Assembly: GCA_035235625.1 (NCBI GenBank)
Contig: CP141146.1
Span: forward strand, 1-64,000
Reading direction: 5' to 3'
DNA: 64,000 nt
Source of the DNA: Saururus chinensis
Taxonomy: Eukaryota; Streptophyta; Magnoliopsida; Piperales; Saururaceae
In this document: piece after piece, positions 37,045-47,099 of the stretch
Position numbering within the stretch: position 1 is the first letter of the stretch
Layout of the letters: each line of letters begins with the position of its first letter
The notes under the pieces: generated by a model
Database searches by the model: none
What the model saw: only the letters and a program-made list of their open reading frames with translations
What the model was told of the DNA's origin: nothing
Program-made: the position numbers and the translations under genes

Positions 37045-38534
37045 GGGAATGTAGGGTGATCGATCGGTATAATGTGCAGTTTCCTTTTTGACCCAAATTC
37101 CAATCCTTTTCATATTGGACTTCTTCCTATGGAACTTATGCCTATAAAAAGACATATTTGGCTTAACATTGGAGGATTTGAGTAGATTTTAAAAAGAGAA
37201 AAAGGAAGAAGAAGATGGAAGAGAACTCAAAGCTTCTAATGGAGATTCAAGTGCTTTCTTCTACCATGGAAGGCTAGACTTTTCTTTTACTTAGGAGTTG
37301 ATGAAGCTATAGATAAGTTTCAGTTTCTTTTCTTTTTAATTTAGATCTTAGTTGTGAATGATGACAATTGTATGATATGGATTTCCTTTTTAATGGAAGA
37401 GCTTTTAATGTTTATTCAAATCTATGTTGATTTATTGTCTTGTAGATGATAGATTGATGTGGTTTTGATATTTGCACCGATTCTAATTTCTGTGATTTAG
37501 ATGACATGTTCATACAATAGTTTTAATGTTCAGATAATTAATAACTTGGATGAGTTATACTAAGATTAGACGGGTCATGCCTATAGCTAGTTTAGTGTAG
37601 ATGATCTGTGCTATTGTCGAAGATAGTTCATGCCATGGAAGTTAATTAATGATTCTTTTTGAAGTAATTCTAGCTTGTAGCTGAGAATACTTGTTCATAT
37701 TCACACTAGATTTAGATTAAAAGTTAAGGAATTATTATGGTTCTATAGTGGATTCAATTTCCTGAGTAAATTCCATCAAATTAATCTCTTATTTTTAAAC
37801 TAGTTGATTCCTTTCTTTTGCTTAATTTAAGTTTAAGTTGTTTTAGTTTGTAATCAGCAAATTTCTCTTCAGATTTAGTAATAATCCATCTGTCCCTAAG
37901 GTTCGACAACCCTTAAATACTTATCCTAGTACAATTACCTTGAACATTTGTAAAGGGTTTAATTATAAACGATCAAGTTTTTGGCGTCGTTGCCGGGGAC
38001 GGTGTTGATTTGTTACTAAATTAGTATTAGGATAATTTTATCTAATTTAGATTCAATTTACTTTAGTTTTTAGATTAATTCTTAGTTTCTTACCTTTTTT
38101 TAATTTGATCTTGTAGGCTGAGTTGAAGATCGTGCTCTCTACACTTGTGGCCACAAGTGGACATCGACAAGCATAATGCTTCTCTTCGGTTTGCAAGATC
38201 CTTTTCTCCCTTTATTTTTAGTTTTTTTCTTAGTTAGTTTTTGCTTATTCTTCCCCTTTTTACACTTAAAATTGTGTGGTGTGTTTGTGGTGTATGCGTG
38301 GTCATCGCTCCTTACTCCCCCGATTAGTACCATTTGACCCTGAGCCTGAGCGGACATCTAGGAGAGCTGAGTTGCCCTCGACCTACTTCCCTACACCCCC
38401 AAACTCTCCCACCAATTCCTCCTCCCACACTACTTCTACCCCCATCATGGCTGAACATCAGTTACTAGATGCACCACTCAAAGCTCTAAGGGAGTATTAC
38501 ACTCCCAATGAGTACACCTCTCCTTCATGCATTA
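37045..38534 (+). mobile_element. Athila-3: LTR 3' part, PBS and gag start, truncated at both ends by the array
   Basis: 37,045-37,975 matches the last ~930 bp of the Athila-2 LTR. A PBS follows at 37,982 (one change), then the leader and the gag start at 38,276, identical in layout to 17,787. The gag frame breaks into array sequence after about 86 codons at 38,534. Both breaks fall in type B repeat. It retains the 9 bp missing from the Athila-2 5' LTR. Confidence 0.88.
38276..38534 (+). pseudogene. gag: Athila-3 gag N-terminal stub
   Basis: About 86 codons match the leader of the Athila-2 gag (LLPRLVPFDPE, TPPNSPTNSS, MAEHQLLDAPLKALREYYTP) with a few substitutions. After TSPSC the sequence becomes minisatellite, so the remaining gag core is gone. 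Confidence 0.85.
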
Positions 38535-40747
38535 TTGCTCCACATATGTAGCAATATCGCTCCACATATGTAGCAATATTGCTCCACATATGTATCAATA
38601 TCGCTCCACATATGTAGCAATAACGCTCCACGTATGTAGCAATTACGCTCCATTATGTATCAATATCGATCCACATATGTAGCAATATCGCTCCACAATA
38701 TATAGCAATATCGCTCTACATATGTGTCAATATCGCTCCACATATGTAGCAATAACAGTCCACATGTCTAGCAATAACGCTCCACATATGTTTCAATAAC
38801 GCTCCATTATATATTAATAATGCTCTATTATGTATCATTATCACTCTGCATATGTAGCAATATCGGTCCACATATGTATCATTATCGCTCCACATATGTA
38901 GTAATAACGCTTAATTATGTATTAATATCGCTCTACATATGTAGTAAAATTGCTCCACATATGTAGTAATATCGCTCCACATATGTCGCAATAACGCTCT
39001 GCATATTTAGCAATAACGCTCCATTATGTATCAATATCGCTCCACATATGTAGCAATATCACTCCACATATGTAGCAATATCGCTCTACATATGTATCAA
39101 TATCGCTCCACATATGTAGCAATAACGTTCCACATATGTTTCAATGACGCTCCATTATATATTAATATTGCTCCACATATGTGGCAATAATGCTCCATTA
39201 TGTATCATTATGGCTCTGCATATGTAGCAATATCGCTCGACATATGTGTCATTATCGCTCCACATATGTAGTAATAACGCTTAATTATTTATCAATATCG
39301 CTCAACATATGTAGCAATATCGCTCCACATATGTAGCAATAACACTCTACATACGTTGCAACGCTCTACATACGTTGCAATAACGCTCCATTATGTATCA
39401 ATATCACTCCACATATGTATCAATATCACTCCACATATGTATCAATATCACTCCTCATATGTAGTAATAACGGTCGACATATGTGGCAATAATGCTCCAT
39501 TATGTAGTAATAACGCTCCACATATGTGGCAATAACGCTCCATATATGTAGCAATAACGCTCCATTATATATCAATATCGCTCCACATATGTAGCAATAT
39601 CACTCCACATATATAGCAATATCGCTCCACATATGTAGGAATAACTCTTAATTATGTATCAATATCGCTCCACATATGTACCAATATCGCTCCACATATG
39701 TATCAATAACGCTCTACATACGTTGCAATAACGCTCCATTATGTATCAATATCACTCCACATATGTAGCAATATCACTCCTCATATGTAGTAATAATGGT
39801 CGACATATGTGGCAATAACGCTCCATTATGTAGTAATAACGCTCCACATATGTGGCAATAACGCTCCATATATGTAGCAATAACGCTCCACATATGTAAC
39901 AATATTGCTACACATATGTAGCAATATCGCTCCATGTATGTAGCAATAATGTTCCACATATTTAGAAATATCACTCCACATATGTAGCAATAACGCTCCA
40001 CATATGTTTCAATAACACTCCATTATATATCAAAATCGCTCCACATATGTGGCAATAATGCTCCATTATGTATCATTATGGCTCTGCATATGTAGCAATA
40101 TCGCTCGACATATGTATTATTATCGCTCCACATATGTAATAATAACGCTCAATTATTTATCAATATTGCTCCACATATGTAGCAATATCGCTCCACATAT
40201 GTAGCAATATCGCTCAACATATGTAGCAATAACACTCTACATACGTAGCAATAATGCTCCATTATGTATCAATATCACTTCACATATGTATCAATATCAC
40301 TCCACATATGTAGTAATACGGTCGACATATGTGGCAATAACGCTCTATTATGTAGTAATAACGCTCCACATATGTGGCAATAACGCTCCACATATATAGC
40401 AATAATGCTCCACTATGTATCAATATGGCTCCACATATGTAACAATATCGTTACACATATGTAGCATTAACGTTCCATTATGTATCAATATCGCTCCACA
40501 TATGTAGCAATATGGCTTAACATATGTAGCAATATGGGTTTACATATGTAGAAATAATGCTCCTCATATGTAATAATAACACTCCATTATGTATCAATAT
40601 CGCTCCACATATGTAGCTATATTGCTCCACATATGTAGCAATATCGCTCTACGTATGTAGCAATAATGTTCCACATATGTAGCAATATCGCTCCACATAT
40701 GTAAAAATATCGGTCCACATATGTAGCAATATTGCTCCACATATGTT
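38535..40747. repeat. 21-22-bp minisatellite array, type B (block 3)
   Basis: Same unit mix as block 2. A larger, locally duplicated segment is visible: about 39,340-39,550 and 39,715-39,880 share the same order of variant units (ACATACGTTGCAATAACGC, then AATAACGGTCGACATATGTG-like units). It ends at 40,747. Confidence 0.93.
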
Positions 40748-41120
40748 GGATTAATGCTACAGAAGAACCTGTGCAAGGGGAGCTCTCAACTTCAAGAAGA
40801 ATTTTTCATGTTTTCATTTTTTCTTTTTCTTTTTTAAAATTAAAGGTTGTAGCCACTTCTCTTGACAATTCTCTTTTTCTTATTTTAATAAAATTCTAGT
40901 TGTTTCTTCCATTTCGCCAACTAATCGAAGGGTTTTGAAAATTGATTGATCACCACTACTCACTCTAAAGTATAAAGAGTAGTCTTGATTAATCAAGAGG
41001 TCGTCCTACATAAAAAAAGGTTTTTCTCTATCTCTCACAAGGGAGGATCATCCGATCCATTCCCTTGACTTGGGCTTAAGGAACTACCGAAATCCACCAA
41101 CACCGTTCATACGATTTTAG
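40748..41120. other. Unassigned spacer after the array
   Basis: T-rich, no ORF. Nothing recognised apart from common low-complexity T runs. It may be retroelement-derived. Confidence 0.4.
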
Positions 41121-41149
41121 AAAGGCTTTTAAAAATCCGGGTTGTGACA
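41121..41149 (+). repeat. Short 3' tip of the solo-LTR family
   Basis: GGCTTTTAAAAATCCGGGTTGTGACA matches the last ~27 bp of the LTR at 7,894-7,920 with one or two changes (given in two parts: GGCTTTTAAAAATCC and GGGTTGTGACA). It abuts the pseudogene at 41,150. Confidence 0.5.
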
Positions 41150-42005
41150 TGTACTGACAGTCGAGAGGTGTGGCTATCTCGTACTCCATTAATATGTTAC
41201 AATATTGTAGAGTGTATGTGCCAAATCGAGTAATGCTCTAGTTTAACCTAGAGCAAGGGGTCCCACCGTCTACCATTGAGTTTGTCCATCGCATCACTCA
41301 ATAAGGCTGCCATATTACTGACTGGACTTTACATCATGTGTCATATATCGCTCGATGGGAGGATAGGAGAGCCATTGTTATCAGAGGGGAGATGGCTACG
41401 ACTTCGCGAGATGTTCGTAGTGCTTATATGCAGTGGTATTTACCAATTATATGACGATATATTTTACCGCGCGATGATGTAGAGGAGATGACATATCAGC
41501 CTAGGGGAGCGTTTGAGGCAACTTTAGTAAGTACAACTTTGTTAATTAAGGCATACATTATTTTCTTATTTCTTATTAATTATTTATCTAATATTTAATT
41601 TATTTTTTATAGCTTCGTCTAGTTCGTCGTACGCATGCGCATTTGACTGCAATTAACACCTATTCTTCAAGCGAGGTCTTATTAGCGGCATGTCAGTCAG
41701 TGATTAGGGAGTCTGATGATGTTATTCGTAGCTTGCCACTGCTTCAATTGGTGATTACAGATGTTCATAGACATTATCTTCTCGACAAGGCCACTCAAAC
41801 ACAGTCGATGCACTCTTCATTCCCTGATATTTCATCTTCATCAACAGTGCATAGCTCTCCTCCAGGTTCATCATTTCCAGTCACTGCACATGTAGCTCAG
41901 CTAAATCCGATTTTATATTATAGACGACATTGGCCAGCTCGTGTTGAACCATCTATTACTTATGCTGAGCTAAAGCCAGAGTTGGAGCCAGACCCGAAGC
42001 CATAG
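41150..42005 (+). pseudogene. Plant mobile domain (PMD/MAIN-like) pseudogene, C-terminal part
   Basis: Two exons are readable. Exon 1 (41,150-41,526) encodes PLICYNIVE and then, after a frameshift near 41,205, VYVPNRVML..FNLEQGVPP and DWTLHHVSYIARWEDR, then SAYMQWYLPI, which match the C-terminal half of the plant mobile domain (aminotransferase-like/MAIN family). A GTAAGT donor at 41,527 and a TAG acceptor at 41,612 give an 86-bp intron. Exon 2 (41,613-42,005) holds a Ser/Pro-rich tail ending in Glu-Pro repeats. Stops at 41,239, 41,302 and 41,452 and the shift make it a pseudogene. The N-terminal half is absent, cut at the LTR tip. PMD genes occur both as host genes and inside MULE or retroelements. 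Confidence 0.7.
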
Positions 42006-42325
42006 CCACATACCGAGCTGGAGCCACAGCCAGAGAGATCATGAGGAGGAGCTTGTACAACACCATCGACGACGAGGTCGAGGACGTAGGAGATTATGAC
42101 ATTAACTTTTTTTCTATGTTTATTTTAAACTAAATATTTTTTAGACTTGTGATGTAATATATTTGATAAACATTTCTATTTTATGCTTGTCTATGATGTA
42201 CTTTAATGTCATATTTGTTATGCATAGAATGGGTGGAATGAATGCAATTATGTGTGTATTGAATCAATGAATAGGGATAGGTGATAGATTTAGTATAAAA
42301 TAGATTTTTAAAAAAAATTAATTTA
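42006..42325. other. Spacer downstream of the PMD pseudogene
   Basis: AT-rich, no ORF. It probably includes the old 3' UTR of the pseudogene. Nothing else seen. Confidence 0.4.
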
Positions 42326-42530
42326 ATTTCGTCCTTTAGAAGGACAAAATCAGTACAATTAGGAATTGAAAGTCAAAATGTGCTAAGTGAGGCGATTTCG
42401 TCCTTTGCAAGGACGAAATCAGCTTAAGTTGATTTCGTCCTTCTAAACGATGAAATCGAGTCAAGTTGTAAACCAATTTCATCCTTTAGAAGGACGAAAT
42501 CAACTTAAACCCGATTTCGTCCTTCTCATC
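42326..42530. repeat. Cluster of GATTTCGTCCTT palindromes
   Basis: Four hairpin-forming copies of GATTTCGTCCTTnnAAGGACGAAATC-type sequence (arms up to 12 bp) lie near 42,329, 42,394, 42,433 and 42,474, with a half copy at 42,510. Right after them GTAGGCGCCAGTCGTAGGCGCC forms a further direct/inverted motif. This is likely the subterminal part of a transposable element. Confidence 0.7.
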
Positions 42531-42929
42531 TAAAAATTTTAAAAAAAGCTACGTAGGCGCCAGTCGTAGGCGCCTGCATGGCAAAAAAGAACACCACTTT
42601 GAGAAATATTTTCCAAAGTGGTCCAATATGGTAATTATTATTTTTTAATTATTATTTATATAATTTTTTCAAAAAATAATAAATAATTAGTTATAGCCTT
42701 ACAATGGGTCAAGAGGGTTTTAATTACCTAATAGTACCCTCATTAATATATTAACCATACTAATTTACCTTCAGGGGTAAGTACGGGAAAATAAATGGTG
42801 TGAGAACATATTTGTTCCTTTGGAGTGAACATGTGACCGAAATAAATTATTATGGATTGTGTTTTGATTATGCGGAACCTTAAGCCATAGAGTCTTAGGA
42901 TCCTTAGAGTTTTAATTGAAAAGTCTGCA

Positions 42930-43240
42930 AAGACTTATTTTTCCCAGAGTTGGGGAATGGTGGATCGTGATATGCTTCATTATCGCCACGACGGTTTGGA
43001 TATTAGTCAGAGAAGTTTTTACCGAAAGTCTCCCGCAGGTCTTCCGAGGACCATATAATGCGCACAAAAAGTGGAGTTGCATGAGCATCATGGAAGGCTT
43101 GTGCTTCTCGCCAATCTGTGTCCATGAGCACAATTGGGATCCATTTCTCCAGATTCGTGGCTGGCTATTGAGAGCCCTGGAGGTTTGGGCCAAGCCGCTG
43201 TTAAGCAGTCTACTCCAAGGCTGGAGTTTGACAGTAAGAG
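42930..43240 (+). mobile_element. Fragment of the solo-LTR family
   Basis: It matches the reverse complement of about 57,860-58,135 (CCAGAGTTGGG, CTCGCCAATCTGTGTCCATGA, TGGAGTTTGAC neighbourhoods) with moderate divergence. The flanking 42,780-42,930 and 43,240-43,560 may belong to it, but the match is weaker. The ORFs that cover it on both strands are not supported. Confidence 0.65.
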
Positions 43241-44324
43241 TTGTTGTAGAGATTAACCTCTACATCAGTTTTAATTATTTTGATGGTTTAGTCTATGATA
43301 TTGAGACTTTATTGTTTTAAGGCTTTTAACACGGTGAGAACGGGTCGAGGGCTTGGTTATAACAAAGCGAGATAACCATAGAATAATTATCAATGACTTA
43401 TGAATAATAATTAAAAACCAAAGCTTAGTCCCTCAACGGTTTTTATAAACTTGTTTAATCCTATTGAGTATAAGTGGGAATACTCATGCATGTCAGTGAT
43501 GTAGGTACCTTAGAGAAGAAGTAGTATAGTAGCAGAGTAGCTAGGTTCGTGGAGCATAGATTCACTACTTCAGAGTAGTATTTGCTTTGTTTTATTAGAT
43601 TGTAATAAGGCATGAGAGTTGCCACTATATACTTTAATTGTTATTCTCATTTGGTTATCAGATTTTGCACATGGATGAGTCTTGGCTCCTTATTTAATGA
43701 ATTCGATCGACTATTATTATTATTCATGGGTTGATATTATTATTATATTGGAAAATGGTAGTCACGGATTGGGGTTTATTTTAATCGTTGTTTGCATGAT
43801 TTGATTTGAGTAAAAAAATTATTTGATTTTTCTGCTGCATTTACTTTAAAGATGTTATTTAGAAAACCCTAGCCATAACAATGTCAATACAAGATGTATT
43901 CAAAAGAAACAACCATGCCAAAGACCAAAAAAATCACAATGCAAAGGAACTCTTACCACAACCCAACTTGGCCAGCAAAACAAATATGAAAACTCAAGAA
44001 AACAGAACCTGAGAAAATAAAAAGAATTACACAGCAAGCAAAGCAAATGTTTCTGGGCAAGCATATCATAAAGTATCTATTTAACAAAACATAGATAAAA
44101 TCAGCAGAAAAAAATTAAATGGATGTATTTGTGCAGGAATTGTATGTAAATTTATACATGTTTATATAATTAATCAATGACAAAGACCAAAAAAATCACA
44201 GTGCCATCGAAATGAAATAATTAATCTAATTAGAGTTTATCTTCGTCACAACTGAGATTGATAATTATATTGTATGAAACACTATAACATGTGCCCTTCT
44301 CCTCCTACATTGCTCTTGTTTTTC
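43241..44324. other. Non-coding, mostly AT-rich sequence
   Basis: No gene seen. The first part may be more solo-LTR sequence. A 24-bp direct repeat (core CAAAGACCAAAAAAATCACA) occurs near 43,919 and 44,179. Confidence 0.4.
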
Positions 44325-44747
44325 CTATTTTCTCCTCTCACTTTGCACTTTTTCTTCCCATCTACTCCTACCACTTTGGGACATTGACACTAATATTTCC
44401 ATGAGTAATATTCTCTTTCTTGTTTTGATTATCATAAGTGGTATTCCATTTGATCTTAAATTATTCTCTTCAAGGAAGCAATGAAGAGTTTTAGTATCAT
44501 GTATTTTAGAAGGTGGAAGGTCAATAGAAACTTCGATTAGATATATTAAACTTAACTTAAATGAGTACTCTTTCTTCGACCATTTACAAACTTTATACAA
44601 CATATCCAAGAGAGCATCGTAAGTCACTTTACATGTAACTTCAATTAGTTTTATTTTTGCATTGTTGTAACTATTTTTCCTACCACTTGCATTTGACGTC
44701 CTAAACACACAACAAACCTTATGTGTTCCTTTCCATGTTCTTTTCAT
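44325..44747 (-). pseudogene. Possible MULE (MuDR-type) transposase N-terminal fragment
   Basis: 140 open codons. The part KLIEVTCKVTYDALLDMLYK, then a beta-rich stretch, FLEENN and IPLMI, resembles the N-terminal MuDR domain that precedes the transposase core in plant Mutator-like elements. No zinc finger or catalytic core follows, and no TIRs were found, so at best it is a fragment. An unrelated chance ORF cannot be excluded. Confidence 0.35.
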
Positions 44748-45361
44748 ATCATATCAGTAATCTAATTTTTTACTTTTCTAGTTTTTCAATGATCTAGTGT
44801 TCCATTTATCTAGTTTTCAAGCTACCCAAAAAATCATATTAGCAGAAACTACGTAATGTCTAAGATATAACCAACCCAAAATAATATTTTTCATCGGATA
44901 ACACCTTTTTCATCATCCCAAATAACTTGAATCAATCTACTTGGTAGAATGGAAATAAACTACTCGGTATTCGAAGCTGGAAAATGTGAAGTAGCGGAGA
45001 AAAGAAGCAGGAATAGGAAGCAACTAGGCAAACGAAACTACGAGAAAGAAGAACCTACCCATCAGGAAGCCAAATGGGAGATAAAATCACTGTGAGATGA
45101 AGTTATACAAGATAAAAGGAAGATATCTTCTTCTTGGACTGAGTGACCAACCATTTGGCGTATTTTTTTCGTTGGCTTATTATATAATGAAGAAGAAGAT
45201 AGTTATGTCAAATTCGTTTATATGCTTATAAGCTCTCATGTGAGTAGGTTTACTTTGGTAAATAGTGGATAGTTGCTTGTATTTTTAGTTATTTGACTGA
45301 AGTACAAGTCTAGAGTACGAGTCTACTTTCTTCGAAAGCTAAAAGCTATAATTTTTTTAAG
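44748..45361. other. Non-coding sequence upstream of the TIR element
   Basis: No gene or clear repeat seen. Confidence 0.4.
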
Positions 45362-46050
45362 AACGTGACTATTTACACCCTTTTTTTCCCCTGTGTCTCC
45401 CATTACTTTTTTACCCCACTATTTTTTATTAAAATCTCTAACATCCTCCATTTTTACCCCGGTTTCCTCCTATTTTCCTTCTTCTTCTCTGGCACCGGTG
45501 TCTTTTTCTCACCGCCACGATTGGTCGCGGCCAGCAGTGGCCGGCTGCGACTGCTCACAGGCTGCGGCTAGCCAGATCTGACTGTCCACTACTAGCGGTT
45601 GTGTTCTAGTCGTGGCCACTGCGGCCGGCCAGATCTGGCCATCAACAACTCTCGTCTTGCGTTGCCTGTGACTACGAGTAGGCCGTACATTGGTCACGAC
45701 CACGCATTGGCCGCGACTGTGTGCAGGCCGTGTGCTGGCCGCGGCTGGCCAGATCTAGCTAGCTGCGACCTATGCTAATCATGGCTATTGCGGCTAGCCA
45801 GATCTAGCGGGTCGCGACAATGGCTGTGCGCTAATCACGGTTGTTATGGCCACGACCGGATCAGGTTATCTGCTGTTAGAGTTGATGCCGACAGCTATCG
45901 ACACCGAAGGAGAAAAGATGAATGAGATAAAAGAAAGTATGTTTGAGGAGAGTATGGGTAAAAGAGACACAGAGAGATAAAGAAAGAAATTTTTTTTTTT
46001 TTCTTGGTTTGGGGGGCACAAAGAATAAAAGGGGTTTAAATAGCCACGTT
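45362..46050. mobile_element. Non-autonomous TIR element, GC-rich interior (about 0.69 kb)
   Basis: The left end AACGTGACTATTTACACCC and the inverted right end AACGTGGCTATTTAAACCC differ at two of 19 positions. TTTTTTTA occurs on both sides (45,352-45,359 and 46,051-46,058), a possible 8-bp duplication, but it is low complexity and leaves two extra bases on the left. The interior has four copies of a GCCAGATCT-centred motif. No transposase. It could be a hAT-like or Mutator-like MITE. Confidence 0.55.
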
Positions 46051-46091
46051 TTTTTTTACCCCAAAAAGCCCCCACAACGGCGACAAGACGT

Positions 46092-46442
46092 TTAACAGAA
46101 AATAAAGCACCACCCATCAGGAGGGGCGTGTTGACGACCCGAACCGGAATGCTCTCTTCTGCGGACCCGCGAGTTCGTGCCGATTGTAAACGATGGTCTT
46201 CGTCGTGCACCAACGTAGACGGGAAAAAAAACAGTGGGCGAAGTATTCCAGTCGGGTGTTGAGAGTCTCAATGGAGAGATGATACGCGGGCATCCTTTCC
46301 TCATCGTCGCCGAGAGGTTGCTTCCTGCGTTAGTAAAGGGTTTCACCGATATTGCCACCGCATTCCTTTCTCTACAAGTATATAGCATATAATGAATAGC
46401 CTCCACCCTGGCAGCTACCGCTCCACTTTGTTCTCCTGACAT
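46092..46442 (-). CDS. Unidentified ORF, 116 codons, divergent from SPIKE1
   Basis: The ORF starts MSGEQSGAVAAR and is moderately GC-rich and rich in Arg/Ser/Pro. I recognise no domain. Its ATG (46,442) lies 574 bp from the SPIKE1 start on the opposite strand, so it could be the first exon of a divergent gene sharing the promoter region. No convincing downstream exons were found on the minus strand, where the TIR element follows. A chance ORF is equally likely. Confidence 0.2.
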   Translation of the reverse strand: MSGEQSGAVAARVEAIHYMLYTCRERNAVAISVKPFTNAGSNLSATMRKGCPRIISPLRLSTPDWNTSPTVFFPVYVGARRRPSFTIGTNSRVRRREHSGSGRQHAPPDGWCFIFC

Positions 46443-46567
46443 CTTGAGTCCCGAAACACTTTCCTCTCCGTAACCTAGCCTAGCCTAGCCTCGGAATGCT
46501 TAGCCATTCCTTTTCCTTTTGATTTATTTTCTTCCACCTCCTTCCACACTTCGCTATTCTCTCTTGC

Positions 46568-46713
46568 TTAGTAAGACAGTTTTGGAAGCTAAGGGCTCAC
46601 TGAATGGAGTTGAAGTTAAAACTGATCAGGGTTTTGTTTATCCTGGATCTGCTCTTTTGTACTCTAGCAACTTGGAATTAAATCCGTTTTTGTCCCGTCT
46701 TCTCTACAGCTCG
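46568..46713 (+). other. Possible exon or exon relic, unidentified
   Basis: A stretch with coding-like composition (VLEAKGSLNGVEVKTDQGF, then PGSALLYSS) ends at a GT (GAG|GTACAT) and is preceded by TTGCTTAG. I cannot assign a family. It could be a 5' UTR exon of SPIKE1, a relic of another gene or chance. Confidence 0.2.
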
Positions 46714-46830
46714 AGGTACATCCGCTTTTTTTCTCGTACATTTACATGTTCCCTTTTCGTTTGTTGGAAATCTTTGAGTTCCAAATCGGGGAAAAGTCTT
46801 TGAGTTCGACCTGGTAATGTTTGTTGAGCT

Positions 46831-46831
<1 letters not shown>

Positions 46832-46873
<42 letters not shown>
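46832..46873. repeat. Compound (TC)n(AC)n microsatellite
   Basis: About 11 TC units are followed by about 11 CA units, 140 bp upstream of the SPIKE1 start codon. In the leader or promoter it could affect transcription or 5' UTR structure. Confidence 0.95.
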
Positions 46874-46874
<1 letters not shown>

Positions 46875-47015
46875 ACCCCCTTCGCATTGCAATTATACTT
46901 TCCCTAAAATGGGGTTGTCAATCATCATACTGTTTGAACTAAAATCACTGAACTTTTTCTAGCCAAATTCAATTGTCGCCGCATGCAATATCTGTGAATC
47001 GCTTGGGTCCAGAGA

Positions 47016-47099
47016 ATGGAGGAGATATTGCCTCTAGGGCATCGTTTTAAGAGGATTCCGCGATCATTTCTGACGACAAATTCGGAGTTGGACCCTTTG
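47016..47099 (+). CDS. SPK1: SPK1 exon 1
   Basis: Starts at ATG GAG GAG and ends in phase 0 before GTTTGC. Encodes MEEILPLGHRFKRIPRS and the DPL junction. Confidence 0.88.

Noticed and set aside
15246-40747. CRISPR-like array of short direct repeats
   Set aside because: Repeats are contiguous with no unique spacers, no cas genes are present and the context is a plant nuclear genome.
27880-40776. Many open frames of 60-135 codons on both strands in the arrays
   Set aside because: Their products repeat with a 22-residue period (e.g. YRSTYVAISLHIC or ERYCYICGAILLHMW) because a 22-bp unit is read through three frames. They reflect repeat structure, not selection for protein.
42912-43320. ORFs of 93 and 134 codons on opposite strands
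   Set aside because: Both overlap a solo-LTR-family fragment and are not kept in the copies at 57,860-58,135.
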